Position numbers and translations under genes: made by a program. From positions 1-64,000 of the forward strand of contig JAGLGN010000005.1 in NCBI GenBank assembly GCA_023144005.1: a stretch of DNA of 64,000 bases. The letters are read 5' to 3'. This DNA is from a bacterium (GTDB taxonomy: Bacteria; AUK180). The notes under the pieces are model-generated. The model was given only the letters and a program-made list of their open reading frames with translations. It was not told the origin of the DNA and did no database searches. Below, piece by piece: positions 52,248-61,409 of the stretch. Each line of letters opens with the position of its first letter. The first letter of the stretch is position 1.

Positions 52248-54959
52248 CTAAGCTTCGATTTCCTGCGGTTTCCATTGAAGCATTATTTTTTTCGCCAACG
52301 ACCACAATTGGATCAGAACAACCGGAGCAACAGACCCGAATAATACCCATAGCCACATTTCGCCGCTGAGAAGAGAAGTATGCAGAACCCTACGCATAAA
52401 GGGGGCGTAAACAGCGAAAATCTGTAAAGAAACTGTTATTGCAAAAGCTCCCCAGACATATGGATTCTTCAGTAAGGTGCGATCCAATCCCAGGCCATTC
52501 TTTCTTCTCACATTAAAAACATGCAGAAGCTGAACAAAGGCGATCGCGAGAAAGCCCATGGTCCTTGCCTGCGCAAGATCTATTGAGGAATTCCTGAGAG
52601 CCATGAGATAGATGAATAGAGGGCCGAGAGTAATGATAACAGCATGTATGCCGATCTTTCGTTTGAATTCACCGGAAAGTATCTTTTTGCTGAGTTTGCG
52701 TGGTTTCTGCGCCAAAACATCATTTTCAGGCACTTCCCAGCCCAGGGCAAGGGCGGGAAATACATCGGTGATCAGATTCAGCCAGAGTATCTGCAAAGCA
52801 AGCAGAGGCGTCGGCAATTTCATAAGGATCCCGATGAAAATAAAAAGGATCTCTGAGAGATTGCAGGAAAAGAGGTAATGAATGAATTTCTCGATATTAA
52901 CAAATATTACCCTGCCATGTTTTATCGCACTAACGATAGTGGTGAATTTGTCGTCAAGCAAGACCATATCGGAGGCTTCTTGCGCGACGGCAGTTCCCCT
53001 TTGCCCCATTGCTATACCTATCGATGCCCTTTTCAATGCGGGCGAATCGTTAACACCGTCACCTGTCATCGCGGTAATTTCTCCGGCATCGTTCAGCGAG
53101 CCTACAATGTCCAGTTTATTTTTTGGAGATACCCTGTAAAACACGGAATGCTTTCTGATCGTTTCAAGCAATACGGCACCGGACATCGTATCGAGTTCAT
53201 TCCCCGACACTGCAGTATCATCCTGCCCGGCAAGGCCGATCTGGCGCGCAATGGATAATGCGGTCTCTTTTTGATCTCCGGTGATCATAATTGTCCGGAT
53301 TCCGGCTGCGGCGATCTCTGAAATAGCGGCAGCGACATCGGGACGGGGAGGATCCAGGATCCCGGCGAAACCGAGAAAAACAAGTCCAGAAGGAGTGGTC
53401 ACTGAAAGAGAATTGATGGAGGTGTTATCTTTGACGGCAAGAGAGAGTATCCTCAATCCCTCACCCGCAAGAGCGCGGTTCTTTTCCATAAGCAGTGCCT
53501 TTTTGTCTTCATCCAGCGGAATATCGCCTTCCGCGGTCCTGATATGCGAACACATATCAAGGACAATGCCGGGAGCTCCTTTTACCATTAGGCGCTTGGT
53601 GCCATTGTGCTCCACAGATACCGCCATATATTTCGCTTCAGATGAAAAAGGGATCTCTCCGGAACGTTCGAAACGCGCTTGCTCAAAGTAAGCGTGATCA
53701 AATCCGGCCTTAGCGGCGGCAGACAGCAACGCGCCTTCTGTAGGGTCTCCCACGACACTCCAGTCACCTTCATTTTCGCTGATAGCTGCATTCGAGCATA
53801 ATGCACCGAGCTGCAGAAATTCTGTCAGAACGGGATCGCTTTCAACTGCGATCTTCTTGCCCGATAAGAGATAATCGCCTTTCGGGTCGTAGCCCGTACC
53901 CGTAATATCATAGGTCTTTTGAAAAAGAGCGGCCTTCTTCAAGGTCATCTGATTTTCTGTTAATGTTCCCGTTTTGTCAGTACAGATAACAGTAGTTGAT
54001 CCAAGTGTTTCCACCGCGGGAAGGCTTTTCACCAGAGCGTTCTTTTTCGCCATCTTTCCCATACCGATAGCAAGAGTTATCGTAGCGACGGCTGGAAGGC
54101 CTTCCGGTACAGCGGCTATCGCAAGGGCAATAGCCGTTTTCAGCATATCTACCAGAGGTTTGCCCAACAAAATACCGGTTAATGCCACAATGCCCGCGAC
54201 AACAAGGGTGATAACAACGAGAGCACGGCCAAGGGCAGCCAATTTCTTTTCCAATGGCGTGGTTTCATCCTCTGTTGTTGACAGAAGATGACTTATCTGC
54301 CCCATCTGCGTCTCCATTCCGGTGGCCACTACTATACCGGTGCCGTTGCCTCTTGTAAGAGCAGTACCCGTAAAGAGCATATTCACTCTCTCGGCAAGTG
54401 GGGTTTCGGAAGACCCGATAAGAATATTGTGTTTTTCGACCGGTTCGGATTCACCGGTAAGGATCGCTTCATCGGCGAACATATTATCAGCTTCAAATAA
54501 TCTGATATCGGCGGTTATCCTGTCACCTTCTTCAACAAAGAGGATATCCCCCGGTACAACCAGAGCGGAGTCAATATTGATCAATTCCCCATTTCTGATA
54601 ACCTTGGCGGTGGAAGGGATCATTTTACGAAGCCCATCGATTGCCTTTTCTGCCCTGAATTCCGTGATAAAACCGAATGCCGCATTCAATATGATAACTA
54701 CGGCAACAGCCACTCCCTCGATCTGCTCCCCGATTAAAAAGGATACTACAGCGGCGGCCAGCAGCAGCAGGACTATCAGACTCTTGAACTGATTGAATAA
54801 TATCTTCAGGGGAGACACTCCTTCACCTTCTTCAAGAACATTCCTACCGTATTTTGTCAATCTTTCCTGCGCTTGCTCTTGAGTCAAACCGCTGACTATA
54901 TCTGTTTTGTAATTATCTTTTAATTCTTCTATGGTCCGTTGAAAGAGTTCTTTCGGCAT
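52248..54959 (-). CDS. P-type cation-transporting ATPase (calcium-type, IIA-like)
   Basis: The 903-residue product pumps cations across the inner membrane at the cost of ATP. The N-terminal cation ATPase domain, ten predicted helices, TGES near residue 170, the AIAAVPEGLPAV ion-site motif in helix 4, the phosphorylated Asp328 in DKTGT, MTGDGVNDSPAL near 639 and the C-terminal helices with LWLNLITDVFPALALG are all present. The motif set matches calcium or mixed Ca/Mn pumps of bacteria. The N-terminal sequence lacks metal-binding CxxC motifs. AAGGAG lies 6 nt before the ATG. It is monocistronic. Confidence 0.92.
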   Translation of the reverse strand: MPKELFQRTIEELKDNYKTDIVSGLTQEQAQERLTKYGRNVLEEGEGVSPLKILFNQFKSLIVLLLLAAAVVSFLIGEQIEGVAVAVVIILNAAFGFITEFRAEKAIDGLRKMIPSTAKVIRNGELINIDSALVVPGDILFVEEGDRITADIRLFEADNMFADEAILTGESEPVEKHNILIGSSETPLAERVNMLFTGTALTRGNGTGIVVATGMETQMGQISHLLSTTEDETTPLEKKLAALGRALVVITLVVAGIVALTGILLGKPLVDMLKTAIALAIAAVPEGLPAVATITLAIGMGKMAKKNALVKSLPAVETLGSTTVICTDKTGTLTENQMTLKKAALFQKTYDITGTGYDPKGDYLLSGKKIAVESDPVLTEFLQLGALCSNAAISENEGDWSVVGDPTEGALLSAAAKAGFDHAYFEQARFERSGEIPFSSEAKYMAVSVEHNGTKRLMVKGAPGIVLDMCSHIRTAEGDIPLDEDKKALLMEKNRALAGEGLRILSLAVKDNTSINSLSVTTPSGLVFLGFAGILDPPRPDVAAAISEIAAAGIRTIMITGDQKETALSIARQIGLAGQDDTAVSGNELDTMSGAVLLETIRKHSVFYRVSPKNKLDIVGSLNDAGEITAMTGDGVNDSPALKRASIGIAMGQRGTAVAQEASDMVLLDDKFTTIVSAIKHGRVIFVNIEKFIHYLFSCNLSEILFIFIGILMKLPTPLLALQILWLNLITDVFPALALGWEVPENDVLAQKPRKLSKKILSGEFKRKIGIHAVIITLGPLFIYLMALRNSSIDLAQARTMGFLAIAFVQLLHVFNVRRKNGLGLDRTLLKNPYVWGAFAITVSLQIFAVYAPFMRRVLHTSLLSGEMWLWVLFGSVAPVVLIQLWSLAKKIMLQWKPQEIEA

Positions 54960-54977
54960 TGATATCTCCTTTTGATT

Positions 54978-55006
54978 ATTGTAAGGGATAATCGCGGAAG
55001 ATTCAA
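54978..55006 (-). promoter_or_regulatory. promoter of the P-type ATPase gene
   Basis: On the minus strand TTGAAT (55001-55006), a 17-bp spacer and TACAAT (54978-54983) lie 18 nt before the ATG. Confidence 0.7.
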
Positions 55007-55044
55007 ATTTTTCATGTATCCCACGGGAAATCTAAATGACAGCT

Positions 55045-55136
55045 AGTGTGCTGTTCTATAAATAGCACGACAATGGAATGCTTAGATTTGAGTCAATTTC
55101 AACGAACGATGAGCGCGGCATACCATTTGTGGTCCG
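55045..55136 (-). mobile_element. foldback element, copy 4, truncated
   Basis: AGTGTGCTGTTCTATAAATA and the following CAATGGAATG...GGTCCG match one arm of copies 1-3 for about 92 bp. Similarity then stops and the lysE promoter begins. The other arm and terminal repeat are missing, so the element is dead. Confidence 0.8.
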
Positions 55137-55137
55137 A

Positions 55138-55167
55138 TTGCTTTTACGCACTCAGGTGTGGTATAAT
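55138..55167 (+). promoter_or_regulatory. promoter of the LysE-family gene, leaderless arrangement
   Basis: TTGCTT (55138-55143), an 18-bp spacer and the extended -10 TGGTATAAT (TATAAT at 55162-55167) end 5 nt before the ATG at 55173. The -35 box directly abuts the truncated foldback element. Confidence 0.7.
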
Positions 55168-55172
55168 CCAAC

Positions 55173-55766
55173 ATGAAATGGTTATTGCCTTTCCTCTCAT
55201 ATGTGATCGTAGTTACTTTCACACCCGGGCCGAATAATGTAATAGCAATGGCCATCGCAAACAATTGCGGATTGAAAAAGAGCTATAAATTTATCTTCGG
55301 CATCACCTCAGGTGTGTTCATCATCTTCAATCTCGCTTCTTTTTTCAATATTTTTCTATTGAATATAGCGCCGGTGATAAGGCCGTATACGGCTATTGCG
55401 GGAGCGATTTACATGACATATCTGGGCATCGTATTTCTTATACAGCCCGAAGAAAAGGATATGCAAAAGAAAGAATTGTCATATATACAGGGAATTCTGC
55501 TGCAATTTATAAATCCAAAGGTCCTGCTCTATGCTCTCACCGTGTATTCCACATTTATCATACCCAATGCCTCATCGAAAGGAGTAATCTTTCTCTTCGG
55601 GATATTCCTTGCCGTCACCGCATTTACCGCCACTTCACTTTGGGCACTCTTTGGTGCTGTATTTCAGAGATTTCTAAAAAAATACCGAAGGCCGTTCAAT
55701 ATTGCCATGGCCATTCTTCTCTTCTACAGCGCCGTATCAATATCCGGTTTATTGGATATTATATAG
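55173..55766 (+). CDS. LysE family transporter
   Basis: The 197-residue membrane protein exports amino acids or related compounds. It has six helices and the family signature FTPGPNNVIAMAIA near residues 16-29. A GAIYMTYLGIVFL segment and a FINPKVLLYALTVYS segment match the RhtB/LysE fold. The substrate cannot be predicted. It is a single gene with a leaderless promoter and overlaps the convergent DUF2079 gene by 43 bp at the 3' end. Confidence 0.9.
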   Translation: MKWLLPFLSYVIVVTFTPGPNNVIAMAIANNCGLKKSYKFIFGITSGVFIIFNLASFFNIFLLNIAPVIRPYTAIAGAIYMTYLGIVFLIQPEEKDMQKKELSYIQGILLQFINPKVLLYALTVYSTFIIPNASSKGVIFLFGIFLAVTAFTATSLWALFGAVFQRFLKKYRRPFNIAMAILLFYSAVSISGLLDII

Positions 55767-57103
55767 AAATCCCCCTCTTTCGCTATTACGGTATGCTCTT
55801 TAATGATACGGTAAGATCCCTCTTTATTCAACGGCCAGGTATTCAACTCGGGATTGATCAGAATTATTCCTTCCGGAAGTGATTTTCCCAACATCCGGTA
55901 TCTATTATCTTTTTTCAGTGTTGGAATTATTGAGCTTTGAATGAATATTGTCTCATCTTTGCGCTTCAAGAGTTCGGTTTCAATGGCTTTCAAATACTTA
56001 TACTGATGCAAGCCCGAATACTTTCCGTGAGAAAGGTGTTCCCATAGTGAACTGTTTGCAATATTAATAAGAAGTATGGCAAGTAGAATATAAGTAAGCG
56101 CCCTGCCGCCGAAACGCTTTTTTAGCACTTTTAACCCGCCGGAAAAGGAGTAAAAGAGAAAAGGCAGCAGGTAGAAGGAAAAATGAAGAGCCAGGGAATG
56201 CATCTGTGTTTCAGATGAGGTGATCAGGACAATGTAGGCAATCGCGATCGCGGAAAGGGACAATGGGCTGAGAAGGGGTATAAAAAGAAGCGGGGCTAAG
56301 TAATTCAATGTTTTCAGAAAACTCATGCCGCTCCAATCGAAAGCAAATATCCTGAAGGGGTTACGAATTAGATTAAAAGCTACCTCGCCCAATGAACCTC
56401 CGAGATGTGACCAATGAGAAAAGAGATAGAAGCCTTCGCCATGATAAAATGACGGCTGGATAAATATATATGTCAGCAGGAAATATACAAGCGAAGATAT
56501 GAAGAACGCTATCCCCCCTTTTTTACTGAATTTAAAGAACACCACCACAGCGAAAAGTGTAAGGTACAATGAGAGATCCTCTTTTAGCCCCAGGATCAGG
56601 ACCCATAACAGCACCCTGAGCCATATCCTGCCCTTTGTGATAAATTGGTGGATCAGACAGAATAATAGAAGTGGAAAGAATGCGATGGGGTGAAAATCAT
56701 ACATCACGCCCGAAATAAGAGGGCGGAAAAGCAGATAAGCGGAAATAACCAGAAATACCTGGAATTCCGAAAGAAAAGCGCAGACGATCCGATATAGAAA
56801 ATACGCGGATCCGCCGACAGCGATAACCTGCACGAGCATTAAGAATAAAGGGTGGCGGAATATCGCATAGAGCGGAAGCAGGACGAGAAGTGACGGCGTA
56901 AAATGCACTCCAAAATGACTGGCATAAATACCGTGGAAGGGCTCATAGAATATCTCGCCCTTCATTGTATTGAAAAAGGCATAGTCGAATATGGAAAGGT
57001 CAAATGTATTGGTGCCGAAGGAAAAGTATTGAAATATACGGGCGATAAGCAGTACCAAGCACCAGATAAGGATGAATTGAACCGTTCTGGAAAGCGCTTT
57101 CAC
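55724..57103 (-). CDS. DUF2079 membrane protein
   Basis: The 459-residue product has about eleven helices and the DUF2079 signature near its N-terminus: TFDLSIFDYAFFNTMKGE near 34-51 and HFGVHFTPSLLVLLPLYAIF near 64-83. The family is distantly related to GT-C glycosyltransferases, so a lipid-linked sugar transfer is possible but unproven. It starts with GTG overlapping the stop codon of the glycosyltransferase gene (GTGA). Pairing with a DPM-like enzyme, which makes lipid-linked sugars, supports a glycosylation role. Confidence 0.85.
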   Translation of the reverse strand: MKALSRTVQFILIWCLVLLIARIFQYFSFGTNTFDLSIFDYAFFNTMKGEIFYEPFHGIYASHFGVHFTPSLLVLLPLYAIFRHPLFLMLVQVIAVGGSAYFLYRIVCAFLSEFQVFLVISAYLLFRPLISGVMYDFHPIAFFPLLLFCLIHQFITKGRIWLRVLLWVLILGLKEDLSLYLTLFAVVVFFKFSKKGGIAFFISSLVYFLLTYIFIQPSFYHGEGFYLFSHWSHLGGSLGEVAFNLIRNPFRIFAFDWSGMSFLKTLNYLAPLLFIPLLSPLSLSAIAIAYIVLITSSETQMHSLALHFSFYLLPFLFYSFSGGLKVLKKRFGGRALTYILLAILLINIANSSLWEHLSHGKYSGLHQYKYLKAIETELLKRKDETIFIQSSIIPTLKKDNRYRMLGKSLPEGIILINPELNTWPLNKEGSYRIIKEHTVIAKEGDFYIISNKPDIDTAL

Positions 57104-57801
57104 CGATATTTCCTAATCTTAAGTATCTTGAAAAACATGATCAAAGAATCCTTGAACACCCTTACCCTGGAATTCCTCACATCTTCTCTCCACTCAACGG
57201 GAAATTCAAACACCTTTAAGCCCTCAAGCCGCGCTCGGTGAAGCAGCTCCACATCGAAAGCGAAACCCGTTTCTTTTAAGGGTAAAAATAATGTTCTTGC
57301 GGCGGAGTTTGAGAACATCTTGAAACCGCCCTGAGTATCTTTGTATGTAAGGTCAAGTACCGATCTGGTCAATAAGTTAAATAATCTTGAGGCAAATTTT
57401 CTTATAAAATTCTTTGAATCGCTCCTGATCTTACTGGCGATCACCAGATCATACCCCTGCTTGAGCTTTGCAGCGAATTCAGGAATATATTCAGGAGAAA
57501 TAGCAAGGTCTCCATCCATAAAAAGAACGATATCACCAGAGGATTGCAGGATACCGGTACGGACAGCAAATCCCTTGCCCCTGTTAGGAGAATAGGAGAT
57601 CACTCGATAAGGAAATCCCTTGTTTCGATCCAGGATATCCAGAGTACCATCAGAGCTTCCGTCATCAACAAATATCAGTTCGAAGGGATTTTGGGAATAC
57701 AGTTCCTTTAGATATTCAAGAGATAAAGAGATTCGTTTCTCTTCATTAAAAAGAGGGATCACTATTGATATTTTACTTTCATTCACCCCTAAGTTTACCA
57801 T
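57100..57801 (-). CDS. family 2 glycosyltransferase (dolichyl-phosphate-mannose-synthase-like)
   Basis: The 233-residue product has the GT2 fold start SIVIPLFNEE near 11-20, FVDDGSSDGT near 43-52, the metal-binding DGDLAISPE near 95-103 and a TQGGFKMF-type acceptor motif near 154-161. It lacks C-terminal membrane helices, as the shorter polyprenyl-phosphate sugar transferases do. It probably makes a polyprenyl-phosphate sugar used by the membrane protein downstream. Confidence 0.88.
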   Translation of the reverse strand: MVNLGVNESKISIVIPLFNEEKRISLSLEYLKELYSQNPFELIFVDDGSSDGTLDILDRNKGFPYRVISYSPNRGKGFAVRTGILQSSGDIVLFMDGDLAISPEYIPEFAAKLKQGYDLVIASKIRSDSKNFIRKFASRLFNLLTRSVLDLTYKDTQGGFKMFSNSAARTLFLPLKETGFAFDVELLHRARLEGLKVFEFPVEWREDVRNSRVRVFKDSLIMFFKILKIRKYR

Positions 57802-57852
57802 AGGAGAATTTATTATGCAATTATTTGCCGCTATTGATAATTTAAGAAATTA

Positions 57853-57869
57853 AGTATTCTGATTCATAA
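57853..57869. repeat. solo end of a foldback element
   Basis: AGTATTCTGATTCATAA matches the right end of copy 3 at 16 of 17 positions. No other part of the element is near. It lies directly after the stop codon of the CMD gene. Confidence 0.5.
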
Positions 57870-58190
57870 CTAGCGTTCACAGCATTTAAAATTATCCCGC
57901 ATTATCTCTTTATAATCGCCCAGAACATCATGTACCCAGCAATCATCGCTTCCCGCACTCTCTCTGAAGGTCAATGCCAGGATATATGTGATCTCTTTGA
58001 GTGTGGCGCCCGCATCAAGAGCTCCCTTGAAATGCTTTTTCACGCATGGTGCTGAACGGTTCTTGACGGATAGCGCAAGACAAATAAACTGATATGTCTT
58101 TTCATCAATAGAACGGGTCTGCTTGTACATTTCATCGATCTCATCAAGTTTACCTGAAAATTCAGGGAAAAATTCAGCTAATAATCTCAT
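57870..58190 (-). CDS. carboxymuconolactone decarboxylase (CMD/AhpD-like) family protein
   Basis: The 106-residue product has the CMD-fold pattern: LALSVKNRSAPCVKKHFKGALDAGAT near 36-61 and ITYILALTFRESAGSD after it. One redox cysteine and the histidine of the CxxxH motif are present, but the first cysteine of an AhpD-type CxxC is not (APC instead). The tail ends in CCER. It is the last gene of the redox/permease operon, 30 bp after the CcdA-like gene, with AGGAGC before the ATG. A thiol peroxidase or reductase role is inferred from family and context. Confidence 0.8.
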   Translation of the reverse strand: MRLLAEFFPEFSGKLDEIDEMYKQTRSIDEKTYQFICLALSVKNRSAPCVKKHFKGALDAGATLKEITYILALTFRESAGSDDCWVHDVLGDYKEIMRDNFKCCER

Positions 58191-58220
58191 TTACTGCTCC
58201 TATCTGTTCAAAGTATATTT

Positions 58221-58922
58221 TCATTGAACGCTTATTATCAAATATATTCCGCCAAGTATTAGAAGAATACCGCAGACGATTTTCACTATCTTCGTGCCCT
58301 TCGATCTTTCATTCCAGTTCAAGTATTTCTGTACTATTTCTGTGGATACTCCCGCTAGAATAATAACACTGCAATGCCCGATTGCATAAAAGAATATTAA
58401 AAGCATTGCGAGAATGAGATTCGTCGAAGCGACTTTAAATGCGACACCGAGCATTGGAGCCATAAAGGCAAATGTACAGGGGCCAAGCGCAATGCCGAAT
58501 AGGAGACCCAGGATCAGAGCAGCGAACAAGCCACGCTTTTTGAATCTCGGCTGGGCGGCATTACCCATGAATGGAAGAGTAATAACCCCTATGAGATGAA
58601 GCCCGAACACAAAAAAGATGATCGCAACAAAATAATTTCCAAAACTCCCGACATTACCGAGCATTCTACCCATTAAGCCCGTGATTATGCCGATCAATGC
58701 GATAGTTATCATAATCCCCAGCGAGAAAAGTGTTGCGATCCAGAATGTCCGCTTCAAAGATATCCGCCCCTGATCATCTATGAAACCTACGATCAAAGGA
58801 ATGCTGGCAAGGTGACAAGGACTCAGCAATATGCTGAAAACACCCCAGACAAAGGATGCAAAGAGTGAAATAAAGAAACTTTTTTCCAAGGCTACGGTTA
58901 AGAATGTAAATATTTCCTGCAT
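58221..58922 (-). CDS. CcdA/DsbD-like transmembrane thiol-disulfide electron conduit
   Basis: The 233-residue product has six helices and the two conserved membrane cysteines of the family, in LLSPCHLASIPL near 33-44 and LGPCTFAFMAP near 147-157. Such proteins move electrons from cytoplasmic thioredoxin to periplasmic thioredoxin-like partners. Here the partner is very likely the thioredoxin lipoprotein encoded just upstream. It is not linked to cytochrome c genes in this window. Confidence 0.88.
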   Translation of the reverse strand: MQEIFTFLTVALEKSFFISLFASFVWGVFSILLSPCHLASIPLIVGFIDDQGRISLKRTFWIATLFSLGIMITIALIGIITGLMGRMLGNVGSFGNYFVAIIFFVFGLHLIGVITLPFMGNAAQPRFKKRGLFAALILGLLFGIALGPCTFAFMAPMLGVAFKVASTNLILAMLLIFFYAIGHCSVIILAGVSTEIVQKYLNWNERSKGTKIVKIVCGILLILGGIYLIISVQ

Positions 58923-58944
58923 ATTTATCTCTCCCCTTTAATAT

Positions 58945-59463
58945 TCAAAGCCCTTTCTTATTCAATATTTTGTCGATCTGATCTTTCGGATAGAATCCTT
59001 CGTGACGATGAAATTCTTTTCCTTCCGAATCAAGAAATACCTGCGTCGGGATCACTCGGATCTTATACTGCTTCGCATACGGCTTACCCTCATCCGTCCA
59101 TACATCATGGAAAACCACCTTCACTTTGCCTTGATATTGCTTTTCAACAGCTTCCATAACAGGGACCATCTGCCTGCACGGAATACATTTTACAGACCCC
59201 AGCTCTACAAATGTTACGATCACTTCTTCCTTATCAGCAGTTTTTCCTGCTGTCTCACCATTATTGACTTTAACTGGTGTTTCCGTTTTTTTGGCTTCAA
59301 GCTTGGAGTTTGTTATTATTGGGGCTGTTTTCACAGCCTCTTCTGCAGTTCCATCAACCTTTTTCTTCGAAGGGACATCATCCGCATTAGAAACAACACA
59401 TCCGGCAAGAAGTAGGCATACTGAAAATATTACTATCCACACAGACAGGTTTTTGGTATTCAT
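58945..59463 (-). CDS. thioredoxin-like lipoprotein
   Basis: The 172-residue product has a lipoprotein signal ending at LLAGC (Cys22), a Lys/Thr-rich linker, and a thioredoxin domain from about 78 with the active site KCIPC near 96-100 and the cis-proline region IRVIPTQVF near 136-144. It should work in the periplasm, kept reduced by the CcdA-like protein encoded next. It follows the DGC gene by 3 nt. Confidence 0.9.
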   Translation of the reverse strand: MNTKNLSVWIVIFSVCLLLAGCVVSNADDVPSKKKVDGTAEEAVKTAPIITNSKLEAKKTETPVKVNNGETAGKTADKEEVIVTFVELGSVKCIPCRQMVPVMEAVEKQYQGKVKVVFHDVWTDEGKPYAKQYKIRVIPTQVFLDSEGKEFHRHEGFYPKDQIDKILNKKGL

Positions 59464-59466
59464 TTT

Positions 59467-59901
59467 TCATTCACCCGAACAATCGCAGGCACAATCGCAA
59501 TTTCCCGAAGAACTCGAAGAAGACATCGAAAAGTAATTCGGGAATTTCTGCAGCAGTTTTTCACTTATCTCCTTCACTACTTCATCAGTAACCGGTGTTT
59601 CATTCTTCACACAACCCATGTCAGTAATCAAAATTGATTTCGCTGATATTCCCGCACCCTGAAGAATTTTCTTACCGCACGCAATTATACATCCGTCAAG
59701 GGTGACATTCACTGCCGCAGCATTAGCTGATTTAATAAATCCGGGCAAACTGGCACCAACCGCTGACAAGCAGGTCATTTTGGCACATCCATTCGCGGTA
59801 AGATAACGGGCAGCTCTATCGGCAATTTCACCAACATTTGCACAACCCGAACATGCGTAGAGCAATTTCAACTCTTCGCCTCCACAACATTTATCGTTCA
59901 T
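59467..59901 (-). CDS. DGC domain putative zinc-binding protein
   Basis: The ATG at 59901 follows TTGGAG and gives 144 aa; a TTG 12 nt upstream lies within that ribosome site. The protein has CCGG near its start, LLYACSGCANVGEIAD near 13-28, a CLSAVG near 44, the defining DGCIIACGKK near 69-78 and MGCVKN near 94. A serine stretch and CDCACDC end the sequence. DGC proteins are thought to bind metal through these cysteines and are often found in metal-resistance or redox loci. The cysteine-rich tail adds a second possible metal site. Confidence 0.85.
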   Translation of the reverse strand: MNDKCCGGEELKLLYACSGCANVGEIADRAARYLTANGCAKMTCLSAVGASLPGFIKSANAAAVNVTLDGCIIACGKKILQGAGISAKSILITDMGCVKNETPVTDEVVKEISEKLLQKFPNYFSMSSSSSSGNCDCACDCSGE

Positions 59902-59958
59902 GATATTCTCCAAATCTGTAATATAAATTTAAATCCATACAATTCTCCATCCATTGTA

Positions 59959-60225
59959 TTAATGTTTTCCCTGTTCGCTCTGTCTATCAATTATTTTAAG
60001 TAAGATCCCTTTTATTTCTATCGAATTAGGAACTTGACCGACAGTTATTACATCTCCGTTTATTACAAGAGCGGGTGTAAGCATCACACCGTAACTAAGG
60101 ATGTCTTCGATATCTGAAATTTTCACTAATTCAGCCTGAAGCCCCGACTCTTCTAATGCGGCCTCAACATTTTCGGTCAGTTTTTTGCACTTGGGGCATC
60201 CTGTTCCCAGTATTTCTATCTTCAT
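59959..60225 (-). CDS. thioredoxin-like redox-active disulfide protein (CPKC)
   Basis: The ATG at 60225 follows AAGGAG and gives an 88-residue protein; longer in-frame starts overlap the permease gene. It begins MKIEILGTGCPKCKKLTENV, the hallmark of the small redox-active disulfide (TM_0160-like) thioredoxin fold, and has the LTPALVING cis-proline segment near 53-61. It lacks a signal peptide and acts in the cytoplasm. In other genomes this family follows UPF0718 permeases, as here. Confidence 0.9.
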   Translation of the reverse strand: MKIEILGTGCPKCKKLTENVEAALEESGLQAELVKISDIEDILSYGVMLTPALVINGDVITVGQVPNSIEIKGILLKIIDRQSEQGKH

Positions 60226-60235
60226 TTTGATCTCC

Positions 60236-61405
60236 TTACTTGAAAATATTTCCAAACAATATTCCGCTGATCGTAGCCATAATAACGACAAGCGTGATGT
60301 AGACAAGTGTTTTCTTTGTGCCTAGAACACTCTTTATTACGAGCATATTCGGCAGACTCAATGCAGGGCCGGCGAGAAGCAATGCCAATGCGGGGCCTTT
60401 GCCCATACCGGCACCTAATAACCCCTGAAGTATCGGCACCTCTGTAAGAGTTGCGAAATACATGAATGCACCGGCGATCGAAGCGATCAGATTCGAGAGA
60501 AGTGAATTACCGCCAACCAAACCGGCGATCCATTCTTCCGGGATCAATGCCTTGTGCCCTGGCCGGCCGAGAAGAAATCCGGCAATAAGCACTCCCGCAA
60601 AAAGAAGCGGGAGGATCTGCTTTGAAAAATCCCATGTTGACGACAGCCAGAATTTTCTATCATCCTTTGAAAACCATGAGAATAAAGATACAACCGTAAG
60701 TATCAGTCCGACACCCGCAATACCCCATTTAACGGAATGTATCGTTGAGATAATTCCTTTGATCCCGCTATTGGGCCAGTTCGCAAAGATCAAAAAGATT
60801 AACATGCCGCCGAAAAATACGAGTTCCTGCCACAAAGGTCTGATATCATCAGCTTGTGAACCCGCGAAACTGTCTGCAGCATCGCTTCTTTTTTGTTCAT
60901 CATTTATAAAAATAAAATGCATCAAAAGCCCAATTATCACTGCAAATACTACCGCTCCAACTGCGCGGGCGATACCCAGCTCCACACCCAATACTCTTGC
61001 GGTAAGGATTATCGCCATAACATTGATCGCCGGGCCGGAGTATAAAAATGCTGTAGCGGGCCCGATGCCGGCACCGCGCTTGTAAATTCCCGTAAAGAGC
61101 GGGAGTACGGTGCACGAACAAACGGCAAGGATGGCTCCCGAGACTGATGCAACGGTATAGGCGAGAAATTTATTTGATTTAGCGCCGAAATACTTTATCA
61201 CGGCATTCTGTGAAATGAAACTCGCTATCCCTCCGGCAATGAAAAATGCGGGCACCAGGCAGAGCAGCACATGCTCACGCGCGTATTCGTGTAAGAGGGC
61301 AAAAGATTCCAAAACGGCATTTTGTATCATCGAAAGATCGGGACGGAAGAAATAGGCGGCCAAAAAAACGGAAATGAAGAGCAGCAATCTTTTCATTTCC
61401 TTCAT
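60236..61405 (-). CDS. UPF0718 (ArsP-like) permease
   Basis: The 389-residue membrane protein has about ten helices in two halves and the permease motif AVCSCTVLPLFTGIYKRGAG near 94-113, followed by GPATAFLYSGPAINVMAI. The second half repeats part of this (YFATLTEVPILQGLLGAGMG, GPALALLLAGPALSLPNM). The CSC cysteines correspond to those that bind trivalent organoarsenicals in ArsP. Adjacent arsR and redox genes favour a metalloid or metal efflux role; the substrate is not proven. It starts 4 nt after arsR. Confidence 0.88.
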   Translation of the reverse strand: MKEMKRLLLFISVFLAAYFFRPDLSMIQNAVLESFALLHEYAREHVLLCLVPAFFIAGGIASFISQNAVIKYFGAKSNKFLAYTVASVSGAILAVCSCTVLPLFTGIYKRGAGIGPATAFLYSGPAINVMAIILTARVLGVELGIARAVGAVVFAVIIGLLMHFIFINDEQKRSDAADSFAGSQADDIRPLWQELVFFGGMLIFLIFANWPNSGIKGIISTIHSVKWGIAGVGLILTVVSLFSWFSKDDRKFWLSSTWDFSKQILPLLFAGVLIAGFLLGRPGHKALIPEEWIAGLVGGNSLLSNLIASIAGAFMYFATLTEVPILQGLLGAGMGKGPALALLLAGPALSLPNMLVIKSVLGTKKTLVYITLVVIMATISGILFGNIFK

Positions 61406-61409
61406 TTAA

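Noticed and set aside
60462-61085. A 207-codon plus-strand open frame
   Set aside because: It is antisense to the permease gene and has shadow-frame composition.
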